Positions 1 to 4,568 of a stretch of 6,686 nt of DNA are shown piece by piece; within the stretch, counting starts at the first letter, position 1, and each line of letters opens with the position of its first letter. This stretch comes from CAZYPB01 sp964649265 (lineage in GTDB: Archaea; Micrarchaeota; Micrarchaeia; Burarchaeales; JAKAKT01), in the NCBI GenBank assembly GCA_964649265.1, contig CAZYPB010000070.1, positions 1 through 6,686 of the forward strand, written 5' to 3'. Under the pieces are notes generated by a model that saw only the letters and a list, made by a program, of their open reading frames with translations, was not told the DNA's origin and made no database searches. The position numbers and the translations under genes were made by a program.

Positions 1-197
1 TAAGAGGCATAACATCTATCCATATAAAAATACGGGCACCAGGTGGACACGGAGCAAAAACACCTGGAGCTGGAGCTCAGGCAGTTGTCAGGGCTCTTGC
101 AAGATCCGGTCTTAGGATAGGTAGGATAGAGGATGTTACTCCGATACCTACAGACACAACAAAGAGGCCAGGTGGCCGAAGAGGGCGCAGGGTGTAG
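1..197 (+). CDS. rps11: 30S ribosomal protein uS11 (S11), 3' part, cut by window start
   Basis: The reading frame is open from the first base, with codons starting at position 3. It encodes the last 64 residues of uS11 and stops at TAG 195-197. The sequence shows the family's APGGHGAKTPG block, the AVVRALARSGLRIGRIEDVTPIPTD core and the basic RPGGRRGRRV tail. uS11 sits on the platform of the small subunit and contacts 16S rRNA and mRNA near the E site. It is followed after 2 nt by rpoD, the normal archaeal order. The N-terminal half lies outside the window. Identification is by family motifs and context and is secure. Confidence 0.97.
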   Translation, partial: RGITSIHIKIRAPGGHGAKTPGAGAQAVVRALARSGLRIGRIEDVTPIPTDTTKRPGGRRGRRV

Positions 198-199
198 TT

Positions 200-772
200 A
201 TGAAATTCGAAATAATCAAATGCAATGATAATGAGATGGATTTCAAGTTGAGCGATTGCACGGTTTCTTTAGCAAATGCATTGAGGCGCATAGCACTGTC
301 GGAGATAGATACATTTGCAATAGATTCAGTTGTATTCTATGAGAACTCTTCTTCATTTTTCGACGAATATCTTTCAAACAGGCTATGTCTTATACCTATA
401 AAAACAGATCTTCGTGCTGCAAAGAAAGAGGAGATTGTATTCACGTTAGATGCACAGGGTCCGGGGACAATCCATTCTGGTGAATTGAAAAGCACAGATA
501 GTAAGATTATTGTTGCAAATGAGAAGATCCCGATTCTGAAAATGATGGAAAAACAGGTGCTCAGGCTTGAAGCAAAAGCAAAACTAGGAAATGGAAAAGA
601 GCACGCAAAATATCAGGCTTGCCTTATAACATATGGGTATGATGATAAGAAAAAAGTATTTGATTTCCATATGGAATCTTTCGGGCAGCTAACAACAAAA
701 CAGATACTCAATAGAACAATTGAGATATTGGAGACAAAAATAGATGGATTTGAAAAGGGAATGAAAAACTAG
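200..772 (+). CDS. rpoD: DNA-directed RNA polymerase subunit D (Rpo3)
   Basis: This 190-residue protein is the archaeal counterpart of the bacterial alpha N-terminal domain and eukaryotic Rpb3. It pairs with subunit L and, with N and P, forms the assembly platform of RNA polymerase. Visible marks are the alpha-type dimerisation motif LANALRRIALSEI (about residues 24-36), NRLCLIPI (60-67) and the conserved GxxHAKYQA block (about 132-140). The length fits the short form of the family. There is no insertion with a run of cysteines, so the ferredoxin-like [4Fe-4S] domain found in some archaeal RpoD proteins is absent. ATG 200 lies 2 nt after the rps11 stop; a weak GGTG at 192-195 could serve as ribosome site. 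The stop is TAG 770-772, 3 nt before a tRNA gene. Confidence 0.96.
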   Translation: MKFEIIKCNDNEMDFKLSDCTVSLANALRRIALSEIDTFAIDSVVFYENSSSFFDEYLSNRLCLIPIKTDLRAAKKEEIVFTLDAQGPGTIHSGELKSTDSKIIVANEKIPILKMMEKQVLRLEAKAKLGNGKEHAKYQACLITYGYDDKKKVFDFHMESFGQLTTKQILNRTIEILETKIDGFEKGMKN

Positions 773-775
773 CAT

Positions 776-901
776 GCGGGGGTGACAGAGTCTGGTCAAA
801 TGTGCAGGACTGAGGCTCCTGTGCCTTTAGTGGCTGCGTGGGTTCGAATATAAGGGGTTGGGTCTCTTATCATCCCCTTAATGAAAATCCCATCCCCCGC
901 A
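776..901 (+). tRNA. tRNA-Leu (anticodon GAG) with a T-loop intron
   Basis: A complete class II tRNA can be folded. The acceptor stem is 776-782 with 894-900 (GCGGGGG/CCCCCGC) and the discriminator is A901. The D stem is 785-787 with 801-803, with GG at 794-795. The anticodon stem is 805-809 with 817-821, loop CUGAGGC, anticodon GAG at 812-814. The long variable arm has a GCC/GGC stem (823-825 with 832-834). The T stem is 838-842 with 889-893. The T loop is interrupted by a 39-nt intron; after removal the loop reads UUCGAAU and the mature RNA is 87 nt. CCA is not encoded (TTT follows A901). The gene starts 3 nt after rpoD and precedes rpl18e, a position common in archaea, so it is probably cut out of the operon transcript. 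Confidence 0.93.
849..887 (+). other. 39-nt archaeal intron in the T-loop of tRNA-Leu (bulge-helix-bulge)
   Basis: A textbook bulge-helix-bulge can be drawn. The T stem 838-842/889-893 is the outer helix. A 4-bp central helix pairs UUCG 843-846 with UGAA 882-885. The 3-nt bulges are AAU 847-849 and AAU 886-888. An inner helix TAAGGGG/CCCCTTA (851-857 with 874-880) closes the intron. Cutting after the second bulge base removes 849-887. Because both bulges are AAU, shifting both cuts by one or two bases gives the same mature tRNA. The site corresponds to tRNA position 59/60, a non-canonical position. The tRNA splicing endonuclease EndA would process it. Confidence 0.88.
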
Positions 902-931
902 TTTATGTTTAAATAGAGGAAGGAGGATTGC

Positions 932-1288
932 ATGAGAAAAAAAATACCAAGTACGGAATTAAAAAATCTTATAGTGTTCCTGGAGAAAACATCCAAAAAG
1001 AGCAAATCCAGATTCTGGAGAGACGTTGCAGAGAGATTGTCAACTTCCAGGAGAAGGATGGCAGAGGTAAACATCGGGAAGATTGACAAGAACACAAAGG
1101 AAGGAACCACCGTAGTTGTTCCTGGAAAGGTCTTGGCAAGTGGTTCACTCACACACACTGTTGATGTTGCAGCGTTGAGATTCTCCTTGGATGCGGAGAG
1201 GAAGATAAGTTCACAGGGGTCATGCATGGACATCAAAGCCCTTGCAGAGAAGAATCCCAAGGGGACAGACATCATAATTATGGAGTGA
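932..1288 (+). CDS. rpl18e: 50S ribosomal protein eL18 (L18e)
   Basis: This 118-residue protein is the archaeal/eukaryotic large-subunit protein eL18, which binds 23S rRNA. The N-terminal ELKNLIVFLEKTSKKSKSRFWRDVAERL region, the VNIGKID segment, VVVPGKVLASGSL and the C-terminal VAALRFSLDAERKI part are all typical, and the length matches archaeal eL18. The ATG is supported by a strong Shine-Dalgarno site, AGGAGG at 921-926, five bases upstream. It lies 30 nt after tRNA-Leu and 4 nt before rpl13. Its last codons carry the ribosome site of rpl13 (GGAGTGAT, 1281-1288). Confidence 0.96.
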   Translation: MRKKIPSTELKNLIVFLEKTSKKSKSRFWRDVAERLSTSRRRMAEVNIGKIDKNTKEGTTVVVPGKVLASGSLTHTVDVAALRFSLDAERKISSQGSCMDIKALAEKNPKGTDIIIME

Positions 1289-1292
1289 TAAC

Positions 1293-1718
1293 ATGAGAGT
1301 CATAGATGGAAAGGATTGTATTGTGGGCCGCGTTGGCTCAAGAGTTGCTAAGATGCTCCTCTCAGGAGATTCAGTTGCTGTTGTTAATGCATCTGAGATG
1401 GTAATGTCAGGAAATCCAAGGTTCATAAATGAGAAATACTTGAGCAGAAGAAATGTTAAGAACAGGGCAAATCCTGAGAACTCTCCAAAATGGCCTCGCA
1501 GGCCGGATCTTCTAGTGAAGAGAATTATAAGGGGAATGCTCCCATACAAAGCAGCTAAGGGCAGAGCAGCATTTAAAAAGCTCAAGGTTTACATACATCA
1601 TCCTGAATCTCTGGGCGAGGCTGAGCGGCTGAAAGGAGTTGGATCAAGCAAGCTCAGAACCAGGTATGTTTCAATGGCAGATGTCTGCAAAAGTCTTGGT
1701 TACAAGGTGGATAGATGA
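1293..1718 (+). CDS. rpl13: 50S ribosomal protein uL13 (L13)
   Basis: This 141-residue uL13 is an early-assembly protein of the large subunit. Recognisable are the N-terminal IDGKDCIVGRVGSRVAKMLLSG, the VVNASEMVMSGNP segment, and RRPDLLVKRIIRGMLPYKAAKGRAAF, the L13 signature region. The tail LRTRYVSMADVCKSLGY is archaeal in style. The length is normal. The start ATG has GGAGTGAT just upstream inside the end of rpl18e. The stop overlaps the rps9 start as ATGA (1715-1718), indicating translational coupling. Confidence 0.96.
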   Translation: MRVIDGKDCIVGRVGSRVAKMLLSGDSVAVVNASEMVMSGNPRFINEKYLSRRNVKNRANPENSPKWPRRPDLLVKRIIRGMLPYKAAKGRAAFKKLKVYIHHPESLGEAERLKGVGSSKLRTRYVSMADVCKSLGYKVDR

Positions 1719-2221
1719 AGAAAAAAACTGAAAAAAAGGAAGAGAAAACTGAACCAGTAAAGAAAGAGGATGCTCCTAAGAAAAAAAAGAGGAAAACTAC
1801 TACTAGAAAAAAGAAAGCAAAGGAAAAGTATTTCCACGCAAGGGGAAAGAGAAAGGAGAGCATTGCAAGAGCTACTGTTAGTGAAGGAAAAGGAGTTATT
1901 CGAATAAATGGAATGTCAGTGGATTGCGTTGAACCTGCCCCATTAAGAGACATTGTACTGGAACCAATAAGATTAGCTGGAGATTTAGTTTCAAAACTTG
2001 ATGTTGTTGTCAATGTACATGGTGGCGGAGTTGTAGGCCAGATTCAGGCTGCAAGAACTGCCATTGCAAAGGCAATACTAAGATACACTGGTGACGAAGA
2101 ACTCAAAAAGAAGATGATGGCAGTTGATAGGAATATGGTTATAGAAGATAAGAGAAGGGTCGAGCCAAAGAAATACAAGGGACCAAAAGCAAGGGCAAGA
2201 TTCCAGAAATCGTACAGATAG
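1715..2221 (+). CDS. rps9: 30S ribosomal protein uS9 (S9) with lysine-rich N-terminal extension
   Basis: uS9 reaches into the small-subunit P site with its C-terminal tail. The core is clear: YFHARGKRKESIARATV (about 39-55), GGGVVGQIQAARTAIAKAILRY, DRNMVIEDKRRVEPKKYKGPKARARFQKSYR, with the conserved KSYR end. The protein is 168 residues, while archaeal uS9 is usually about 130-135. The excess is residues 1-38, a low-complexity extension with 18 Lys plus scattered Glu, Thr and Arg. The start ATG overlaps the rpl13 stop and has AGGTGG at 1705-1710. The next Met is inside the core at about residue 67, so no later ATG would give a normal uS9. The extension therefore appears to be translated. It is probably disordered and may bind rRNA. 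Confidence 0.95.
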   Translation: MKKKTEKKEEKTEPVKKEDAPKKKKRKTTTRKKKAKEKYFHARGKRKESIARATVSEGKGVIRINGMSVDCVEPAPLRDIVLEPIRLAGDLVSKLDVVVNVHGGGVVGQIQAARTAIAKAILRYTGDEELKKKMMAVDRNMVIEDKRRVEPKKYKGPKARARFQKSYR

Positions 2222-2226
2222 GTGAT
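2220..2226 (+). promoter_or_regulatory. Shine-Dalgarno site that sets the rpoN start
   Basis: AGGTGAT is fully complementary to the usual archaeal 16S 3' end. It overlaps the rps9 stop (TAG 2219-2221) and covers an in-frame GTG at 2222. That makes GTG 2222 unlikely as the start and favours ATG 2231 (4-nt spacer) or ATG 2234 (7-nt spacer). Confidence 0.7.
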
Positions 2227-2230
2227 ACCT

Positions 2231-2428
2231 ATGATGATACCTGTGAGATGTTTTACCTGCGGTTCAGTTATTGCAGATAGATATGAGGAATACAGCAAGC
2301 GCATCGAAGCTGGTGATGATCCTGCAAAAGTGCTGGATGATCTAGGCATAAATAGATACTGCTGCAGGAGAATGCTCCTTTCCCAAGTTGATGTTATTGA
2401 TGAAATAATTCAACATGGAAAGTTCTAA
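2231..2428 (+). CDS. rpoN: DNA-directed RNA polymerase subunit N (Rpo10)
   Basis: This small zinc-binding subunit of archaeal RNA polymerase (Rpb10 homologue) is part of the D-L-N-P assembly platform. The family hallmarks are present: IPVRCFTCGSVI near the N-terminus with the CxxC pair, and YCCRRMLLS with the adjacent CC pair that completes the zinc site. Starting at ATG 2231 gives 65 residues, the usual size, beginning MMIPVRC. ATG 2234 would give MIPVRC (64 residues) and is equally plausible from homology. The frame also allows an upstream GTG at 2222, but that codon lies inside the Shine-Dalgarno sequence. It follows rps9 directly and is the last protein gene before the non-coding stretch with tRNA-Pro. 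Confidence 0.94.
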   Translation: MMIPVRCFTCGSVIADRYEEYSKRIEAGDDPAKVLDDLGINRYCCRRMLLSQVDVIDEIIQHGKF

Positions 2429-2443
2429 GGAGCAGTTCACAGA

Positions 2444-2463
2444 GGGAAGATTTTTATTTTCCC
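2444..2463 (+). terminator. Possible terminator or TATA-like T-rich hairpin after rpoN
   Basis: Fifteen bases after the rpoN stop, GGGAAGA (2444-2450) can pair with TTTTCCC (2457-2463) around a T-rich loop, and 2451-2460 is TTTTTATTTT. Archaeal polymerases often stop at T runs, so this may end the rps11-rpoN transcript. It could equally be an A/T-rich promoter element for the structured element that starts about 20-30 nt downstream. The sequence alone does not decide. Confidence 0.35.
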
Positions 2464-2468
2464 ACATG

Positions 2469-2540
2469 ACATATGGTAATTCAGCATACGGCTGTCCCGA
2501 CGTTTAAACCATGACGGACATACGAGTACGCTGAATATGT
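2469..2540 (+). repeat. Long imperfect inverted repeat; candidate structured RNA upstream of tRNA-Pro
   Basis: Nested complementary arms share nearly one centre. ACAT 2469-2472 pairs with ATGT 2537-2540. ATTCAGC 2479-2485 pairs perfectly with GCTGAAT 2530-2536. TAC 2487-2489 pairs with GTA 2526-2528. An unpaired internal loop follows (2490-2493 facing 2520-2525), then GTCC 2494-2497 with GGAC 2516-2519. The 8-bp palindrome GTTTAAAC (2502-2509) sits near the apex. I found no open reading frame of note here. A stem, internal loop, stem architecture suggests a small RNA or leader structure, but no class-defining box (ACA, or good C/D boxes) is present. The function is unknown. Confidence 0.45.
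2503..2508 (+). promoter_or_regulatory. Weak TATA-like box possibly serving tRNA-Pro
   Basis: TTTAAA lies about 40 nt upstream of the tRNA-Pro 5' end. Transcription starting about 25-27 nt downstream would leave a leader of roughly 13-15 nt before the tRNA. It overlaps the apex palindrome of the inverted repeat, so the resemblance may be incidental. Confidence 0.22.
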
Positions 2541-2584
2541 TAATTGGGGCCGTAGGGTAGCCTGGCCATCCTTCCGGCTTGGGG

Positions 2585-2604
2585 TGCTTGGAAAAGTTAC
2601 AAAA
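2585..2604 (+). other. 20-nt canonical intron (37/38) in tRNA-Pro
   Basis: The insertion follows G37 (2584) and ends before U38 (2605). A relaxed bulge-helix-bulge can be drawn. The anticodon stem is the outer helix. UUGG 2579-2582 faces ACAA 2599-2602, giving three Watson-Crick pairs plus one G-A. The bulges are GGU 2583-2585 and AAU 2603-2605. Inside is a small hairpin CUU/AAG closed by a GGAA loop (2587-2596). Cutting after the second base of each bulge restores a seven-base anticodon loop, UUGGGGU. Confidence 0.75.
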
Positions 2605-2624
2605 TGTCGGCGACCCGAGTTCAA

Positions 2625-2674
2625 TAAACTTTTTGGGAAAAAGTTTAATCAAAAATTCTGAAAAGTTTGGATAG
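2625..2674 (+). other. About 50-nt intron in the T-loop of tRNA-Pro
   Basis: The T stem halves (2615-2619 and 2677-2681) are separated by 57 nt instead of 7, so about 50 nt must be removed. Joining A2624 to A2675 gives the expected UUCAAAU loop, placing the intron at 58/59. A join one base later (59/60) would give UUCAAUU. One possible bulge-helix-bulge pairs GUUC 2619-2622 with GGAU 2669-2672, has bulges AAU and AGA, and has an inner helix AAACUUUU/AAAAGUUU (2626-2633 with 2661-2668). It leaves only a short outer helix. The alternative UUCA/UGGA pairing keeps the T stem but has a 5-nt bulge. The borders are therefore uncertain by a base. Confidence 0.68.
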
Positions 2675-2709
2675 ATCTCGGCGGCCCCATTTCGATTGGA
2701 GGTTATTAT

Positions 2710-3333
2710 ATGAGTGATTTGTTGATACCACAGGAAAAATATCTTGAAGCAGGTATATACATAGGAACCAAGATAAAGACTTCAGACATGAATCCTTTCA
2801 TCTATAAAGCAAGAAAGGATCGTTTATATGTACTTGATCTGAAGAAAGTAGATGAGAGGCTTAGATATGCCGTCAAATTTCTCAAACAGTACGAGCCATC
2901 TGAAATGCTTGTTGTCGCTTCACGAACATATGCAATAAACTCTTCTTCAAAATTTGCTAAGGTCATTGGTGCAAAGGTACTAACTGGTAGATTTATCCCC
3001 GGAGTCCTTACAAACCCGGCTCGAGACGATTTCATTGAACCCAAGATCCTGTTTGTATGTGATCCGAAAGGTGAGAGGCAGGCCATAAAAGAAGCAGCAG
3101 TTATGGGAATACCTGTTGTTGCTTTGTGTGACGCAGATAACTCAACAAAATACATAGATCTTGTTGTTCCGTGCAATAATAAAGGAAGGAGATCTCTCGC
3201 GCTCATATTCTATCTACTAGCAAGAGAACTTATGAAATCAAAGGGAGAGTTATCTGGAGATTCTGAATTCAAATATTCTCCAGAAGATTTCGAAGTTGCC
3301 CCTGAAGATGAAAATAAACAGGATTCTTCATGA
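2710..3333 (+). CDS. rps2: 30S ribosomal protein uS2 (S2)
   Basis: This 207-residue protein is the archaeal/eukaryotic-type uS2 (SA/RPSA family) of the small-subunit head-platform junction. Visible marks are YLEAGIYIGT (11-20), the KDRLYVLDLKKVDERL block (36-51), GAKVLTGRFIPGVLTNP (87-103), and DNSTKYIDLVVPCNNKGRRSLALIFYLLARE (143-173). The tail from about residue 180 is acidic. The start ATG has GGAGGT (2698-2703) six bases upstream. It follows tRNA-Pro by 20 nt and probably shares its transcript. Other archaea often have rpoK and eno between rpoN and rps2; neither is here. The stop TGA 3331-3333 lies in the palindrome TCATGA, which also contains the stop of the opposing gene. Confidence 0.96.
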   Translation: MSDLLIPQEKYLEAGIYIGTKIKTSDMNPFIYKARKDRLYVLDLKKVDERLRYAVKFLKQYEPSEMLVVASRTYAINSSSKFAKVIGAKVLTGRFIPGVLTNPARDDFIEPKILFVCDPKGERQAIKEAAVMGIPVVALCDADNSTKYIDLVVPCNNKGRRSLALIFYLLARELMKSKGELSGDSEFKYSPEDFEVAPEDENKQDSS

Positions 3334-4515
3334 GCACCTTGATTTTATGGATTCAGTCTGTATGTAATCGCAGATCGTTGAGTTTCCAGTATCTTCGGAT
3401 ACTTTGAGGAAACACTCATCCCTCCAACTCATATGCTCTGCATTTATCTTTTCACAGCTCTCCAGACTAATTTCGTAATCTCCGGACATTATTGTTGGGA
3501 AACACTGGTAGTTTCGGAAGTAATTATTTTCCACAACCCCGCAGATGTAAGGTTCACCCAGTGACTTTGCAACTGCAACACGGCATAGATCTCTCTTTCC
3601 GCTTTCTAAAACAAGGCTGCATACATCAACATCATTGAATCTAACTCCTACGTTGTAGTAGCACATGTCTCTTTGCGGTTCCTTTACAAGTTTTTTGCAT
3701 AGTGAAGGGAAGTTATTCATAAGTGCTAGTGTCTCATAGCATTCGTTTATATACGTCTCAGTGACAGTATTTTCACATATGGAGTAGTTGTTTAACTCAA
3801 TGGCTATCTTCTGGTAACATGTATCCTCTGTTGTATTGTATTCAAGCTCCTTACACACTTCGTAATTGCCAGTCACTATGCCGGCGCATGCTTTGTTGCT
3901 GGCTGCAGAGGTTATGAGTTCGCATATCTCTAGGTTCTTAGTTTTTTTTGCAATTTCAATATAGCATTTGTTTGTTTGATTTGTCTGCTCACATATCTCA
4001 GGAGCGTTCTTCTCAGTGGCATAGCATATGGTCTGTTCATAATCATCTAAACCAGAGCATTTTTCATCAATCCTTTTATTTTGACATTCTGTTTTCAGCG
4101 CTTCTCCCTCTATTTTCATGCAAAGAGTTTCATCTCCAATAGAATCTGCGTGAGAATAATAACAGTCATCTCTTAAATCCATTGAAAGAGAGGATATCTT
4201 TTCGCAGAGTGAAACATCCTTCAATGCCAAAAAGTGTGTGCATTTGTCCCTTAGTGTTGGATCGTCTATCTTTTCACAAACCCCAATATCCTGAGAATAA
4301 CCCCCAGTTATCCTGTTCATGTGGCAATTATCTCTCAGCTGTTGATCTGAGAAAACCTCGCAGCCTTTGCTTGTGTTTATGGTGGCCGGGGGAGTTTGGT
4401 TTGTTGTATCGTTATCTTTTGTTGTTTTGTTATGCACCACAACCGGACCAGGTTGCGTGAAGCATCCTAGCAAAAAGACTATTGTTGCCAGTGCAAACAC
4501 AACTTTCATTTTCAT
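3328..4515 (-). CDS. Predicted secreted lipoprotein with 14 cysteine-pair repeats, function unknown
   Basis: A 395-residue protein of no family I can name. Residues 1-18 form a lipoprotein signal: two Lys, a hydrophobic stretch and the lipobox LLGC with Cys18, so it is probably membrane-anchored outside the cell. A Thr/Asn/Pro linker with N-glycosylation sequons follows (about 19-50). From Cys52 to Cys394 there are exactly 28 cysteines in 14 pairs, mostly 12 residues apart within a pair (range 9-14), one pair about every 26 residues. The repeat resembles C-E-x-I then (R)D-x-C-Y then a helical stretch, which suggests a solenoid of helical hairpins each held by a disulfide. A second ATG two codons in (4507-4509) is an alternative start. 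GGCGAT (4521-4526) is a weak ribosome site and a TATA-like box lies upstream. It overlaps the convergent rps2 by 6 bp. Confidence 0.88.
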   Translation of the reverse strand: MKMKVVFALATIVFLLGCFTQPGPVVVHNKTTKDNDTTNQTPPATINTSKGCEVFSDQQLRDNCHMNRITGGYSQDIGVCEKIDDPTLRDKCTHFLALKDVSLCEKISSLSMDLRDDCYYSHADSIGDETLCMKIEGEALKTECQNKRIDEKCSGLDDYEQTICYATEKNAPEICEQTNQTNKCYIEIAKKTKNLEICELITSAASNKACAGIVTGNYEVCKELEYNTTEDTCYQKIAIELNNYSICENTVTETYINECYETLALMNNFPSLCKKLVKEPQRDMCYYNVGVRFNDVDVCSLVLESGKRDLCRVAVAKSLGEPYICGVVENNYFRNYQCFPTIMSGDYEISLESCEKINAEHMSWRDECFLKVSEDTGNSTICDYIQTESIKSRCS

Positions 4516-4548
4516 CTGTTAATCGCCAATCTGAGTTGATTATCGAGA

Positions 4549-4556
4549 TATTTAAA
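4549..4556 (-). promoter_or_regulatory. TATA-like promoter for the cysteine-repeat lipoprotein gene
   Basis: Read on the - strand, TTTAAATA preceded by an A-rich stretch (BRE-like) matches an archaeal box A. Its centre is about 37 nt upstream of the ATG at 4515. A start 25-27 nt downstream would give a leader of roughly 10 nt. It lies in the 53-nt gap after porB, so the lipoprotein can be transcribed separately from the por genes. Confidence 0.55.
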
Positions 4557-4568
4557 GTTTTTGGCCAC

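Larger units (their letters stand above)
2546..2689 (+). tRNA. tRNA-Pro (anticodon GGG) with two introns
   Basis: The acceptor stem is GGGGCCG 2546-2552 with CGGCCCC 2682-2688, discriminator A2689, and no encoded CCA. The D arm is 2555-2572, with GG 2564-2565 and A21 at 2568. The anticodon stem is 2574-2578 (CCGGC) with 2606-2610 (GUCGG, one G-U pair). The loop 5' part is UUGGGG, giving anticodon GGG at 2581-2583. The variable region is CGAC and the T stem is CCGAG 2615-2619 with CUCGG 2677-2681. Two insertions break the mature RNA, one after position 37 and one in the T loop. Removing about 20 and 50 nt leaves a normal 74-nt tRNA whose T loop reads UUCAAAU, typical of archaeal tRNA-Pro. The gene sits between rpoN and rps2, as in many archaeal clusters. 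Confidence 0.9.

Noticed and set aside
902..916. A TTTAAATA stretch before rpl18e, resembling a TATA box.
   Set aside because: A start 25-27 nt downstream would fall at or inside the coding region after the ATG at 932, so it cannot serve this gene with its strong ribosome site. It is more likely tRNA trailer sequence.
796..1585. Long open frames on the - strand opposite tRNA-Leu, rpl18e and rpl13.
   Set aside because: They mirror conserved ribosomal-protein genes and a tRNA and have no family features.
2222..2230. GTG at 2222 as the rpoN start.
   Set aside because: The codon sits inside the AGGTGAT ribosome site, and the family begins close to MIPVRCFTCG, which favours ATG 2231 or 2234.
2466..2534. 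Possible C/D box small RNA (ATGACAT, CCGA, ATGACGG, CTGA).
   Set aside because: The C and C' boxes match the RUGAUGA consensus poorly, D' is CCGA, and the C to D' distance is about twice the usual guide length.
2479..2536. A truncated extra tRNA, since ATTCAGC/GCTGAAT looks like a 7-bp acceptor stem.
   Set aside because: Only 58 nt lie between the ends, there is no T-loop motif (TTCRANY), and the inner pairing does not form D, anticodon and T arms.
2479..2545. Possible H/ACA guide RNA, because of the stem, internal loop, stem shape.
   Set aside because: No ACA (or close variant) follows the 3' arm on the + strand, and none convincing follows it on the - strand.
2437..2652. A 71-codon open frame on the - strand across the tRNA-Pro region.
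   Set aside because: It lies over a tRNA and the inverted repeat, has no ribosome site I can see and no protein-like features; it is chance.
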